From Globisporangium splendens (taxonomy: Eukaryota > Oomycota > Peronosporomycetes > Pythiales > Pythiaceae), in the NCBI GenBank assembly GCA_006386115.1, contig VFIW01000130.1:1-64000 (forward strand): a DNA stretch of 64,000 nucleotides, read 5' to 3'. Position numbers and translations under genes: made by a program. Below are positions 21,563 through 32,554 of the stretch, one piece after another. Each line of letters begins with the position of its first letter. Positions within the stretch are counted from its first letter, which is position 1. Below the pieces are notes generated by a model, which worked only from the letters and a program-made list of their open reading frames with translations, was not told the DNA's origin and did not search any database.

Positions 21563-22555
21563 TCATTGCGTCTTCTTTTTCGTAGGCACTGCTTCTTTGT
21601 ACGGGTAGGAGCTGTAGAGGAAGAGGCTGAACGCGACGAGCGCAGCGGCGACGTACACTTCCATGGGCAGCACGGCACCGTAGACGTAGGACTCGACGAA
21701 CGCCGTGAACGCGATGCCACAGATGAGCGCAAAGGACTTGAGGACGCCACCAACATGCTTCGTCACCGTGCCGACCAGGAGTCCGCCAAACGCGTTCGTG
21801 ACCACGGGAATCAAAGTGAACGCATCGCATCCTTCCCACAACGACGCCCATGACGACAGTGGCTCCTCCAGGCTATCAGACGATGCAGAGAGCGGGGATA
21901 TCGCAGACCACAGCATCGGCAGCACGAGGAAGACGCTCCCGTACACGGAGAGCTCGATGGTCACGAGCGCCAGGTCGCGTTTCTGGATCTGCATCGAGCG
22001 CTGCGTGATGGCAGCTCCAAAGCCCGACAGGATGGACGCGACGAGCACCGGCAGCAGTCCCAGTTCAAACGACACTTCAGCCGCTCTTCCTGCTCCTTTG
22101 CCATTGCCGCTCTCCTTCGCCAGGGATAGCAGCACGGCCGCGGCGAGCAGCACGACCATGGCGCCGCACTGCTGGCGCGAGAACTTGGTGCCGAGCAGCG
22201 CGAACACGAAAAGCGCGGTCCAGAGCAGCTTGGTCTGGTTGATCAGGTTGAACACGATGGGCGGCAGGTGCTGGTACGAGATCTGCACGAGCACGTTCTG
22301 CATCGCGTACGTGCACGCGGGCAGTCCCGAGGCACGCAGACTCTGCTTGAGCTCCCAGGATTTCACGAGTTTGAAAAAGTCGCCGCTGGAGACGAGCACG
22401 AGACACGCGATCGCCAGTTTGCAGAGCTCGCACGCGATCACGAGCGCCGCCGACGACTTGGCGCTCGACGCGAACTCCTTGTACAGGATCGGCTGCAGCC
22501 CGAACTGCACGGCGAGCAGCAGCATCGACACACACCCGACGGTCGAGATCGCCAT
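21563..22555 (-). CDS. Nucleotide-sugar transporter (SLC35A-type)
   Basis: Golgi or ER membrane antiporter exchanging a nucleotide sugar (UDP-GlcNAc, UDP-Gal or CMP-sugar class) for the nucleoside monophosphate. 330 residues from the ATG at 22555 (MAISTVGCVS); a GTG 48 bases upstream is not a likely start. About ten hydrophobic segments. Family markers: LQPILYKEF after TM1, the YAMQNVLVQISYQHLPPIVFN region, LINQTKLLWTALF, and near the end GGLLVGTVTKHVGGVLKSF followed by FTAFVES. The C-terminus is short and Lys-rich (KKKTQ), a possible ER/Golgi retrieval signal. Substrate cannot be read from sequence. It is convergent with ECM29, 124 bases apart. Confidence 0.9.
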   Translation of the reverse strand: MAISTVGCVSMLLLAVQFGLQPILYKEFASSAKSSAALVIACELCKLAIACLVLVSSGDFFKLVKSWELKQSLRASGLPACTYAMQNVLVQISYQHLPPIVFNLINQTKLLWTALFVFALLGTKFSRQQCGAMVVLLAAAVLLSLAKESGNGKGAGRAAEVSFELGLLPVLVASILSGFGAAITQRSMQIQKRDLALVTIELSVYGSVFLVLPMLWSAISPLSASSDSLEEPLSSWASLWEGCDAFTLIPVVTNAFGGLLVGTVTKHVGGVLKSFALICGIAFTAFVESYVYGAVLPMEVYVAAALVAFSLFLYSSYPYKEAVPTKKKTQ

Positions 22556-25230
22556 CGTTGTCGTCGTGCGTGTGCGATATTGTGGAGAAATGGGAGAGGT
22601 CACTATGGTTCTAAAAATAGTGACACAAGTGAGTAAATAGTGTGGGCGACGCTAATGTAGAATACAATGAGAATGTTTGTGCGAATGCAATGTGGGCTAC
22701 ATTATTAATAGAATGTTGATGTAGTTAGTGTTGACCACGCTATATGAGAAAATGTAGCTATTTTGGTGAACCCTATGATGAAGGTTCATCAAGTTGATGA
22801 TCAGCTCAGCGTGTCAAATGCTGTTTTGCAGAGCCAACAAGACACAGCGTACGCACCCTCTACGAGGATCACAGGGACTTGTTGTGCTGCTGACTATATC
22901 TGGTCACGTCATGTGTCTCTCGAAAGCATAGCAGCGGTATCCATGGTGTATCCAGGGATCCTCGCGGTTTCTTGCGTGGATACACAATGGATCCCGCTGT
23001 TATGTGGAATGTTGAAAAGAGTTCTCTCTCTCTCTCTCTGGTTTTTGCCTCGACAAGGAGGCGAAATGAAATGCAGAATACGCGAGCGTGAAGACGACAG
23101 ACGGACGTGAAGATACCGAGCGACAATTGCCGCATGGAAGACTCAAAAATGACAGAAAGAAATAATAAAGAGATTGAGCCAGCTTGGCACAATACAACGT
23201 TGCAAGTGCCCTGCTCATAGACGGAGAGATCGTTAATAAGCAACGCTCTCATTCTCTTGGCGCTGAAAACGACAATGCGAACAGCCAGCGCGTGATGAAG
23301 CAATGTAGCCATCTCTCGAATCAACCTGCAATGATTACCATTGTGATCCGGAAAAGCCAAGCTTTTGCTCTTGGTCGCTTTGTCGTTCCCCCTCCACATA
23401 GCGGAAAGACAGGATCACGTATTTGATGTTTGGCATTTCCTGTCGTCTGTTTGTTTGATGGCGAAGGTCTCAATAAGGAAAAGCAAAAAAGTATCCACAG
23501 AGCAATGTGTGTCTGGGCATTCGCGTTGCCGAAGGCGACACACGCGAGCATTCGTCTCTTTCTCTGCCAATTTATAGACAAACCCTGGGGAAGAAAGTGC
23601 ACGTTGAAGCCTCAGTTCAGCCACATGATGTGACGAAAGCCATCCACTACGCCTTTCCACTCGCACACTCGCAGCTGTGACGAGACTGGTGTTATAGAAC
23701 GATATGAGGCAGTGCCCGAGTGGCAGGTTACAAAGCACACGCAAGCATTGTGCGCATCACAGAAGTGTATACGCATTTTGGTTTGGTTTTCAGACGACTA
23801 ATAAACTCTGCTGTTGTAATATGCAAAACTTCCAAAGCGAGAATGCTTTATTTATCGTGCTTCATTGTGCGTAAGCACCAGTCTTGCTTTGCGCGACCAG
23901 ATGAGGCGTCGGCACACATACACAAATGGACAAAGTGAATTATTGTTTTTTTGTTTGCGAATCATCAGCGTGGGCTTCGCTCGTTGCTTGTGGCCGTTTT
24001 GTTGGGGCCAGTCAGTGGCAGTAGCTTCCATGCACAACAACAGAACTTTTTCCATCTTTCTTTCGCTCCTCCCCAGCACTGCAGATTATAGAAAATTGGA
24101 TAGAGTGAGCAATCCCTCGCATGACGACAATACATGTACAAAGCCAACGCGTGAGCGATGCGAACAACAGCAGTTGAACAGTAATCAAGCCAGTCGAGCA
24201 CTCCACGTGGACTTGGGCTTTACAGAAAATCTGGTGCTTTCTTCCGTATCGACAAAGCTTGCCTTTGACTGAAATTGGCGACTTTCGTGCGTTTGACGAA
24301 CAATAGCGAGTGGTACTGCAGAGCACACGCTCTTTCGATGTTTTTTTAGTGCAGGTACGTGCTGATTAACACGTGTGATCGATGTGCGGCGACGGGAAGC
24401 ACGGCGATGTGGTTGACCTAAAACAGGAGCGTAGAGTTGCTGCTGCTGCTGTGTCGTGCGTGGAAGAACTGCTGAGCAAGTAAATGAGCAAATAACCAAC
24501 GCACTGTGCGCATTATATGGACCAATCCGCGCGGTGAAACAACTAGTCGTTGCTCTAGCGATTGGCAAGAATTATTGCTGATTGGTGCTGTCAACGGAGC
24601 TGCTGTGGGATTTCAGAGACCTCAGAAGGAGGGCACTCAACACAAAAGACACCCAGCAAATACCACATTCCCCAAAATTCAATCAAAATTGCATCAAAAC
24701 ACTGAGATGCTCATTCACTTTGAGATCTACTGTACTCTTTGCACTCAACAAACCAAGGAAACCACCACCAGCAAACGTCGAACTTTACAAATTGTCGAAA
24801 ATAACTGTTTTCCTTCCACAAAGCTTCTCGCATTCGTTCCTTTTCTGATCATCCCATTGCTCGATATCTTCCCACGCGAAAGCCGCGCAAAGTGTCCATA
24901 AAGAACAATAAGCCGAGTCGCCACACACGCTGTCTCTCTCCATTGCTCCTACTCCGTCAGTCAAAAGCCGTAAGCGCTAAGCGCCGTCCTCATCCATCGC
25001 TCAAAAAGGAAACTCCACAGTTCGCTTCTCATTTCTCAACGAGCGTCTTACCTCACAAGTCTGGTGGTAAGCACGCCAGTCAGCAACTTCAGTCTTCCTT
25101 CCTTACCGCACACGTCACTCGGTCGAGGGAGCCGAAGGAGTTGCACTTGGTCTCACTTTCGTCACTCAACAGCTCTCGTCGCTGACCTCCATTCGAGAAC
25201 CCACCAAGTGCCTCTCAAGTCAAAGCAGCA
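22556..25230. other. 2.7-kb intergenic stretch with simple repeats only
   Basis: Many short frames on both strands but none with family features, and no sensible exon pairs found. It holds a (TC)n run at 23023-23039 and imperfect inverted copies of a GTATCCA/TGGATAC motif at about 22937-22998. A CT-rich and AC-rich segment at about 24900-25230 is likely the promoter and 5' leader of the first nickel-transporter gene. Confidence 0.5.
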
Positions 25231-26151
25231 ATGGGCGAAGTGGACCACAACCTCGAGGGTGCGCCGATCTCGACGATCATCAGCACAGGGTTGCTGCTCG
25301 GCATCGTGCACGTGATCACGGGACCAGACCACCTGAGCGCGCTCATCGTGCTCAGTGCCGGCTCGTCCTGGCGCTCAGCGACTCTGGGCATGCGCTGGGG
25401 GCTCGGCCACTCCACGGGGCTCATCATCGTCACGGCCATCTTCCTCGCCGCGAACCAGGAGCTCGACGTAGACACCATGGGCACGTACTGCGACTTTATT
25501 GTCGGCATCCTCATGGTGATTCTCGGGCTCTGGAGCATGCGCCACTACTGGCGGATGCGCAACGAGTACCACGAAGAGAAGCGCCTGGGAGGCGCGCAAG
25601 CCGACGAAGAAAGCGGCATGGCCATGCACCACCACCACCATGGCAACGTCACGCCTGCAGCCACGCAGCAATCGCCCAAGACGTCGTTTGCTGGGGACAT
25701 GACGCCAGCGGCGCTCGAACGCAACAGTGACGTCGCAGCATTCCGCAAGCAGTCGTTTGATGAGACGATCGTGTCCCAGACGTGTTGCTTCGGCAAGTGC
25801 ACGGCGCCATCGTCCGACATCAAGAACCCGCACACACAGCAGCTCACGGCGTTCGCGTACGGCGTCGCGCACGGACTCGCGGGTACCGGTGGCGTACTCG
25901 GCGTGCTCCCGGCCGTGATCCTCAACGACTGGGCCAAGTCGACCGCGTACCTGCTCTCGTTCTGCATCGCGTCGATCTTCATCATGGGCGTGTTCGCAGC
26001 GACGTACGGCGAGATTACGGGTCGCATGAGCCAGTTCTCGGCATCGCTGCTCTACCGCATCGGACTCTTCTCGGCGTCCGTGTCGCTCGTCGTTGGCGTC
26101 ACGTGGATCATTTTGGTCTCGACCGGATCCTTGGACGCCGTCTTTGGCTAA
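25231..26151 (+). CDS. UreH/NicO-type nickel transporter, paralogue 1
   Basis: Integral membrane transporter of the UreH/high-affinity nickel transport family. 306 residues, no intron, ATG at 25231. TM1 holds the metal motif HVITGPDHLSAL (H-x5-DH), followed by GMRWGLGHSTG. A central loop of ~80 residues has a run of five His and several Cys (QTCCFGKC). The second half starts HGLAGTGGVLGVLPAV and continues with YLLSFCIASIFIMGVF and YGEITGR, ending with a C-terminal TM. The same two-half layout is seen in plant and cyanobacterial members. Likely role: nickel (or cobalt) movement for urease or other Ni enzymes, in plasma or organelle membrane; the substrate is inferred from family. It lies next to three paralogues. 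Confidence 0.85.
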   Translation: MGEVDHNLEGAPISTIISTGLLLGIVHVITGPDHLSALIVLSAGSSWRSATLGMRWGLGHSTGLIIVTAIFLAANQELDVDTMGTYCDFIVGILMVILGLWSMRHYWRMRNEYHEEKRLGGAQADEESGMAMHHHHHGNVTPAATQQSPKTSFAGDMTPAALERNSDVAAFRKQSFDETIVSQTCCFGKCTAPSSDIKNPHTQQLTAFAYGVAHGLAGTGGVLGVLPAVILNDWAKSTAYLLSFCIASIFIMGVFAATYGEITGRMSQFSASLLYRIGLFSASVSLVVGVTWIILVSTGSLDAVFG

Positions 26152-26712
26152 TGGTTTGAAGAAAACGAACTCAGTGGCTATGGAAAGAAAGCATGGACCA
26201 CACGGGAGGGACTGTATGTGTGTTGCATATCTGCATATTGCATTGTGTATTTCTCGATTAGGGAAACGAAATGCTGCGCTAAGATTCAAGAACACGAAAG
26301 GGAAATGAAATGAGTGATTTTTACAATCGGAGCTCTTGGAATTGTGCCCTTCTTCTGATTATTTACTTTCTTCTGTGGATGCGAGTTGCGCATTCAAAGA
26401 AGGGATCTTTTTTGTCATGCTGCCCTTATCCCTCTTCATTATATATAACAGGTTATTGACTAGTATACTTAGTACAATTGTGCTAATACAGTTTAACAAA
26501 ACGTATGTACTATCAAAGGATATTTAGCTGGACGACTCATGATTCTCCCACCCATCCTCCTGATTCTTTCAAGATCAGATCCACAATGTGCCATTAAACC
26601 CAGGGAAGGTCGTGCAACAGGGAGGGAGATGATCGATGAAGATGCGCATTCCAGCTTCTCCCCCTTCACCCTCAAGCCACAAGACATCAAATCAAGCCAC
26701 CCCCTCTGAATC
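26152..26712. other. Intergenic between nickel transporter paralogues 1 and 2
   Basis: AT-richer than the flanking genes. I see no gene; it likely holds the terminator of paralogue 1 and the promoter of paralogue 2. Confidence 0.5.
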
Positions 26713-27588
26713 ATGAGCGAAGCGACGGTGACGGCGCTGGAGCACGCGTCGGTTCCTGCGATCATCGGCACGGGGCTGCTCATGGGCGTCGTGCACGTGC
26801 TCACGGGACCGGACCACCTGAGCGCGCTCATCGTGCTGAGCGCCGGTTCGTCGTGGCGCTCGGCGCAGCTCGGCATGCGCTGGGGCTGCGGCCACTCGAC
26901 GGGGCTCATCGTGGTCACGGCGGCGTTCCTGGCGCTCAACCAGCAGCTCGACGTCGAGACCTTCGGCTCGTACTGCGACTTCATGGTCGGCTTCCTCATG
27001 ATCGGCCTCGGACTCTGGAGTCTGCGCCACTACCTCATCCTGCGCACCAACGTGCAGCTCCAAGAGCAGCAGAATGCGGCGAAGGACATCGAAGACCCCA
27101 AAGCTGCTATTGATTCCCCTATTGCCGCGTTGGAGACGACGCCATTGCGCGCCACTGAGCTGGAGCACGTGATCCACGACCACGGGCTCAACAGCCACGG
27201 CCACAGCCACGACGCGCTGCCCAAGACGTGCTGCTTTGGCCGCTGCGAAGCTGATATCAAGGACCCGACGACGCAGAAGCTCACGGCGTTCGCGTACGGC
27301 ACGATGCATGGACTCGCGGGCACCGGAGGCATCCTAGGTGTGCTCCCTGCCGTGATCCTCAACGACTGGACCAAGTCGTCGGCGTACCTGCTGTCGTTCT
27401 GCGTGGCGTCGATTCTCATCATGGGCGCGTTTGCCGCGACGTACGGCGAGATTACGGGCCGCATGAGCCGCTTCTCGGACACGAGCCTCTACCGCATCGG
27501 CATCTTCTCGTCCTGCGTCTCGCTCACCGTTGGCATTCTCTGGGTCATTCTCGTCTCCACGGGCACGCTGGACGAAGTCTTCGGGTAA
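26713..27588 (+). CDS. UreH/NicO-type nickel transporter, paralogue 2
   Basis: 291 residues, no intron, ATG at 26713. Closest to paralogue 1: HVLTGPDHLSAL, GMRWGCGHSTG, KTCCFGRC, HGLAGTGGILGVLPAV and GEITGRMS are all present. The His-rich loop is of a different kind (HDHGLNSHGHSHD), spaced rather than clustered. As in the family, the His-rich loop may bind metal on the cytosolic or lumenal side. Same strand as paralogue 1, 561 bases downstream, and convergent with paralogue 3. The conserved ends and divergent loop suggest an old tandem duplication with the loop free to change. Confidence 0.87.
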   Translation: MSEATVTALEHASVPAIIGTGLLMGVVHVLTGPDHLSALIVLSAGSSWRSAQLGMRWGCGHSTGLIVVTAAFLALNQQLDVETFGSYCDFMVGFLMIGLGLWSLRHYLILRTNVQLQEQQNAAKDIEDPKAAIDSPIAALETTPLRATELEHVIHDHGLNSHGHSHDALPKTCCFGRCEADIKDPTTQKLTAFAYGTMHGLAGTGGILGVLPAVILNDWTKSSAYLLSFCVASILIMGAFAATYGEITGRMSRFSDTSLYRIGIFSSCVSLTVGILWVILVSTGTLDEVFG

Positions 27589-27688
27589 ACATTGTATGTG
27601 GTGATACCACCAAGGTAGACGCTTATGTGTGAGTGAGTTGTGTGCTTATTTTCTCTTTTAATAAGCACCTTTTCTCTACAAGAAATTG

Positions 27689-28740
27689 TTATTCGCCGTG
27701 GTGATTATGACCAAAGACGCGGTCGAGCACGCTGCAAGCCTGGAGCACGAGCCACGCGATCCCGACGAGGATCGAGAGCAGCGACGACGCCATCGCCACG
27801 CGGAACGTGATCATTGCCGCCGCATGCTTCTTATCCTCACTATCGCTATCCTGGCTTTGGATTTTTGTTGCAGGCGGCTGACGGTATGCATTTGTAGCCA
27901 CGCGATGCGTAATTTCCCCGTACAATGCTGCAAAGAGCCCCATGCAGAGTATCGAGCTCATGCAAAAGCACGCCAGGTACACGACCGCATGGAGAATCAC
28001 AGCTCTGTTACCACCTTGCTGCATTGCGAGGACGGGCAGAATACCGAGTACGCCGCCAGGACCCGCGACGCCGTGGAAGAGCCCCACGCAGACGCTGGTA
28101 GCGGTTGCTAATTGCTGCGTCGTCCTCTGGCTCGTCTGTGAGTCTCCTTCTTGCTGCTGCTCTGTGGCCAGAAGGAGCCGCAAAATCCTAATGTCTTGTT
28201 GCTTTTCGGCGAGAGTTGCGGATGGTAGTACGACTTGTCCTGACACTCGATGTAGCTCCACTTGGAGATGGGCTTTGTCTGGGCTTCGTAGTCCGCTTTG
28301 GCATCATACAGTGTCCAGAGTCCGATTGCTATCAGGAACGCGCCTGTGGCGTAATTACAGAATGCGCGGAAGCCGCCACCGAGATTGAGCGTGTGGCCGA
28401 TGCCCAGGCAGATGGCTGCGACGCTCAGGATGCCCACGGAATGGCCGCAGCCCCACTGCAGACCGAGAGCAAACACTGCGCGCCACGAGCGGCCACTTGA
28501 GAGCGCTGCAAGCGCACTCAGATGATCAGGACCTAGCGTTTAGCGATAAGAAAATTGAGCAAGTCGTATGCACAAGACTTATGACGGGGCTTTGTGCTTG
28601 TCCTCTTCACCTGTGAGAATGTGGACGACGCCGAGGCAGACGGCCGTGACGATGATCTTGCCCAGCGACGCGTTCATCAGGAGCACGTCGTCCGCATTAG
28701 ACGAAGACGGAGACTCTGTATGATGCTGATGGGACTCCAT
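27689..28740 (-). CDS. UreH/NicO-type nickel transporter, paralogue 3 (three exons)
   Basis: Exons on the minus strand: 28740-28611, 28532-28235 and 28187-27689; introns of 78 bases (GTGAAG..GCTAG, interrupting the codon of HILTG/PDHL) and 47 bases (GTCGTA..ATTAG). The total of 927 bases gives 308 residues. The HILTGPDHLSAL motif is split by intron 1. LQWGCGHSVG, HGVAGPGGVLGILPVL and YGEITHR follow, and the C-terminus is FGHNHHGE. The start is the ATG at 28740 (MESHQHHTE). The second intron is short with an unusual donor; without it the middle would be frame-shifted, so a decayed copy is the alternative. It lacks the Cys-rich CCFG motif and has more diverged loops than paralogues 1 and 2. Confidence 0.75.
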
Positions 28741-28931
28741 GCTGCTGCTTTCTGCGAGGGTGGAATGCCCTTTGAGCACAACCCGCGTGCGTTTGGTTTC
28801 CACGAACGACTCTTGAGCAAACGATAATGTTGGATTTAACTACTTTCATTTCCAATAGCAATAATCGTATAATGACTTAGCTCTTACCACTCTTACTTTT
28901 CCTTCCTTCTTCTCAATTCTTGATTCTTGCT

Positions 28932-30071
28932 CTACTCGAAGACCTTGTTCATCTGGCCCGTAGCCTGGAGCACGATCCACGCGACGCCCACGACGACGGA
29001 GAACGATGCCGAAAAGACTCCGATGCGGAACTCGAGCAGGTTCGAGTTGCGGCTCAGACGGCCCGTGATCTCGCCGTAGAGCGCCGCGAACACACCCATG
29101 ATGAAGATCGACGAGATGCAGAACGACGCCAGGTACGACACCGATTTCACCCAGTCATCCATGACCACGGCCGGGAGCACGCCAAGAATGCCACCTGGAC
29201 CCGCGATGCCATGCACGATGCCCACTAGAAGCGCCGTGATCTGTTATCACGGCGTAGACATACACAGATCCACATAGAATGAGTCGTTTATATAAGTAGA
29301 ACGAAGGGTAGAATCGATGGTAGGACGCACCTTTTGTGTCGTGGGGTTGGAGAAGCTCGCGCTCGAGCAGCACATTTTCTTTTTCTGCATCTTGCCATCG
29401 TCTCCATGATCGGCTGTGGCGCCTTCACTCGCGCGTAGACTCTTGTCTTCGGCATCGTCCACAACGAGCAAGTGATACGACGTCGTCGGTGATGGCGTCG
29501 CCGTTGGAACAACCACATCGACTCTGTGCGTCGGTGTATGTTGCTGCTGCTGCAGGGGCTGGGACTCTCCACTTGAATTTACGCGCTCCACGTGTGCAAG
29601 CGACAACTGATGCTGATGGCCATGCTGCTGGTGCGAGTGTCTCCCACTTCCGTGACTGCTTGTCTCTGCGTGCAGTAGTTGCGCGTCCTTGATTTGGGCC
29701 TTGTACTTCTTCTTCACATGCAGCAGCGTCCAGGCTCCCAACGCGATCATGAACACGCCGACGATGTAGTTGCAGTAGACGCCGACCTTGTCGAGGTTAA
29801 CAGAGCGGCCCGCAGCGAAGAAGATGAGCGCCATGATGATGAGGCCGATGGAGTGGCCGCAGCCCCAGCGGATGCCGAGCGAGAACGCCTTCCACGACGA
29901 GTTGGTTGTCATGGCCGCGAGCGCGCTCAGGTGGTCCGGTCCCGTGAGCACGTGCACGATGCCGAGCAGCAGCCCCGTGCCGATGATCGTGGCCAACGAC
30001 GCGTGCGAGAGGCTCGAGTCCTCGCCACTAAGCATGCGCGCGGCGCTGGTGGCGTGCGCCATGCCGCGCAT
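28932..30071 (-). CDS. UreH/NicO-type nickel transporter, paralogue 4 (two exons)
   Basis: Exons 30071-29331 and 29240-28932; a 90-base intron (GTGCGT..AACAG) sits just after NPTTQK, and the total of 1050 bases gives 349 residues. Motifs: HVLTGPDHLSAL, GIRWGCGHSIG, KMCCSSASF, HGIAGPGGILGVLPAV, YGEITGRLS. The central loop is the longest of the four, with HSHQQHGHQHQ, a Gln run and an acidic stretch. I chose the ATG at 30071; the TTG at 30119 is rejected. It is tail-to-tail with paralogue 3 on the same strand, 191 bases away. Introns in 3 and 4 fall at different places from each other, so these copies are not very recent. Confidence 0.87.
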
Positions 30072-30396
30072 ATTGATCTGTGGATCGGACAGAATCGAAT
30101 GGGAATCGTGATGAAGCAAGTGGCTGTTTGGAGTGGATCGAGTGAACTTGTTTGCATTGAGACAGGCTATTAGTTTCTATGGAATGTTTGGACAGTGAGT
30201 TGGTAAAGTGTGATGGAGTAAAGGTCGATCATTATTTATTAGAGGGAATGAGCACATTGGTGGTGTGACTGGGAGATGGGCTTTGAGCTGTCGTGTTCTG
30301 ATTGGTTGAAAACACGACAGTCCAACCCTCTGATCGTCATCGATTGGACAGCGAAAGGGCAGGTAACGACCCGCCTCGTGTCACCGATTGCACAAC
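30072..30396. other. Promoter side of nickel transporter 4
   Basis: No gene seen. It contains an inverted pair GTCGTGTTCTGATTGG / AAACACGACAGTCCAA around 30292-30328 (core gtcgtgtt / aacacgac), which could form a stem or bind a dimeric factor. Confidence 0.4.
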
Positions 30397-31010
30397 CTAT
30401 GATGAAGAATGATGACTAAAAATATGCTGTTCGATAGGATTGATTATTTTGTCTGCAGCAACTGGAAATGGGACAAAGCAGGTTTCGGGTTCAACAAGAT
30501 GCGTTCGAATTCTTTCTCGTGATTTCCTCCAGATTCTTTCGTCATTGAACTCTTCAACCACAGACAAAACCTTGCCCAGATGACCTGGCGAAGCAACCAT
30601 GTAAGCGATGCTCATGAATGATTCAAATCCAACTGCAAGTGCAATTCGTGAAGGCAAATTCAACATGTCGTAGAGTTGCGCTCGAGTCTCGTAGTCAGTG
30701 ACTTCTATAGATACAGTTCGCACACAAAAAGATCAAAAGGATCGCGGCATGAAAGAGCGCCACCTCATTTTGATTGGCACTGTCGTTGCCTTTCGCGGCT
30801 TGATCGTTATCACAGAGGTCGAACACACACCGAGAATCTTATCGAATCTAGCGACACCATGCAAATAAGGCTCTGGTGTTGTGGGGATACTGCATGCATC
30901 CAGAAAGGATGCTTTCGCTGAGAAATGGCGTGTACTCGCAGGGCGGTCGACATCACCACACTTGATCATGCTTTAGAAGATGTTTTGTCTCAGAACCTCA
31001 CGCTGCTGCT
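30397..31010 (-). pseudogene. Unrecognised protein remnant with in-frame stops
   Basis: On the minus strand one frame runs from about 31010 to 30397 and is broken by TAA at about 30971 and by TGA at 30733-30735. Between and after the stops the peptide looks coding: RPASTRHFSAKASFLDACS upstream, and TVSIEVTDYETRAQ then LPSRIALAVGFESF downstream. I do not recognise the family. The pattern suggests a gene fragment that has decayed; the alternative is an open frame by chance. Confidence 0.35.
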
Positions 31011-31292
31011 GGGCGTACAGCCTTCAAGTAGAGCAACTTGAAAATGAGCCTCACCATTGTCAGCGTGATGTCGTCCTGCCCCAGCACAGCAAGATCCAAC
31101 TGTGTCAGGATCCAAGTAGCTCTCAGCCTGCACCAACTCGTCTATGATACATTCGTCCGCATGACCAACTCTCATTTAACACGCTCAAAATGCACAAGAT
31201 TGTGCTGTGCCACAAGAGCAATTTTGACTACATATCATTTGTTGCGCTTTTCTGTCTTTTATACTATCCCACTTTCTGTTACTGTTACTATC

Positions 31293-32554
31293 TTATGCGT
31301 GCAGCGCCTTGATCTTGGCGATGATTGCGTCGCCCATGGCGGTCGTGCCGACGATCTGCGTGCGGTCCTTCGTGAGGTCGCCCGTGCGCACGCCGTCTTC
31401 GAGCACCTTCTCGACAGCATTTTCGATCAACTGCGCCTCCTTCTCCATGTGGAACGAGTAGCGCAGCAAAAGCGCTGCCGAGAGGATCTGCGCGATCGGG
31501 TTCGCGATGCCCTTGCCCGCGATATCAGGCGCCGAGCCGCCGATTGGCTCGAACAAGTGCACGCGGTTGCCGAGACTCGCCGACGGCATCAACCCCAACG
31601 AGCCAGGCAACACGGACGCAGCGTCCGAGAGAATGTCGCCGAACATGTTGCCCGTGACGATGACATCGAACTGCGATGGGTTGCGGATCAACTGCATCAC
31701 GGCGTTGTCAATGTACATGAAGTCGTACGCCACTTCTGGGTAGTCCTGCGCGACCTCCTTCGCGACCTTGCGCCACAATCGACTGCAGTCGAGCACGTTC
31801 GCCTTGTCCACGACCGTCAGCTTCTTCGTGCGCTGCAGCAGCAAATAACAGAGCAAACTGTGAGCCACACAAGACACTTTTGTTCCCGCATCAAGCGAAT
31901 AAATACACAAGTTACATACGTTTTGTGCGGTTTCAAAGGCAAACTTCATGGGGATGCGGATCTCGTCTTCCGAGTACTTCATCACATCGGTCGCGACGCC
32001 GTCCTTCGTGGCGTGTTCGCCAAAGTAGATGCCGGAGACCAGCTCACGGATGATCACCATGTCAACGCCGCTCGCGATGATGCTTGGCTTCAACGGGGAC
32101 AGGTCCGGGAGCATCGAGTAGATCTTGGCCGGACGAATGTTCACAGCGAGCTGGAAGTTCTTACGCAAGCCCAGCAGGCAGTTCTTTTCCGCATCCTTCC
32201 ACTACAAGCGCACAAACAGCCGCACACCACAAGCGTTAAAAAATTGCCACATCCTCCAATACCAAGCAAAAACGAAACGATTGTGCGTACCTTGGGATCT
32301 TCTTGCGCATCTGGTGGACCACCGATGGAGCCAAAGAGCACGGCGTCCGAGTTCGCGACCGTGTCAATCGTCGTCTGCGGCAAGTGCGTCTTGTATTCGT
32401 CGTAGGACGCGCCGCCGCAGAGCGCGTGCTCGAACGTGAACTCGTGCTGGTAGAGCTCGCCGACGGTCTGCAGCACCTTGACGGCTTCGGCGCACACTTC
32501 CGGACCGATGCCGTCGCCGGCGAGCACCGCGATCTTGTGCGAGGACTTGCTCAT
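31293..32554 (-). CDS. 3-isopropylmalate dehydrogenase (leucine biosynthesis)
   Basis: NAD-dependent oxidative decarboxylation of 3-isopropylmalate, the third committed step to leucine. Exons 32554-32291, 32201-31920 and 31832-31293; introns of 89 and 87 bases, the second in-frame and stop-free. The total of 1086 bases gives 361 residues. Motifs: KIAVLAGDGIGPEV at the N-terminus, LLGLRKNF, VNIRPAKIY, RELVSGIYFGEH, a metal site around DNAVMQL, NMFGDILSDAAS, and the NAD-binding EPIGGSAPDIAGKG. An in-frame ATG at 32710 would add a 52-residue Arg-rich extension that could target mitochondria, so two start choices may give two locations. Antisense to it lies a spurious 455-codon open frame. Confidence 0.93.

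Noticed and set aside
21705..22640. 311-codon plus-strand frame
   Set aside because: Antisense shadow of the nucleotide-sugar transporter.
23023..23039. CRISPR-like or regulatory meaning of TC runs here and at 60603
   Set aside because: Plain dinucleotide microsatellites with no spacer structure; host is eukaryotic.
23700..23745. Leu-tRNA-like start (gtgcccgagtggc)
   Set aside because: Only the D-arm-like segment is present; no anticodon arm, T arm or pairing acceptor follows.
25375..26295. 306-codon minus-strand frame
   Set aside because: Antisense shadow of nickel transporter 1, Arg/His-rich without family features.
31038..32405. 455-codon plus-strand open frame
   Set aside because: Lies antisense to isopropylmalate dehydrogenase and crosses its introns; sequence is Arg/His-rich low-grade shadow of the real codons.
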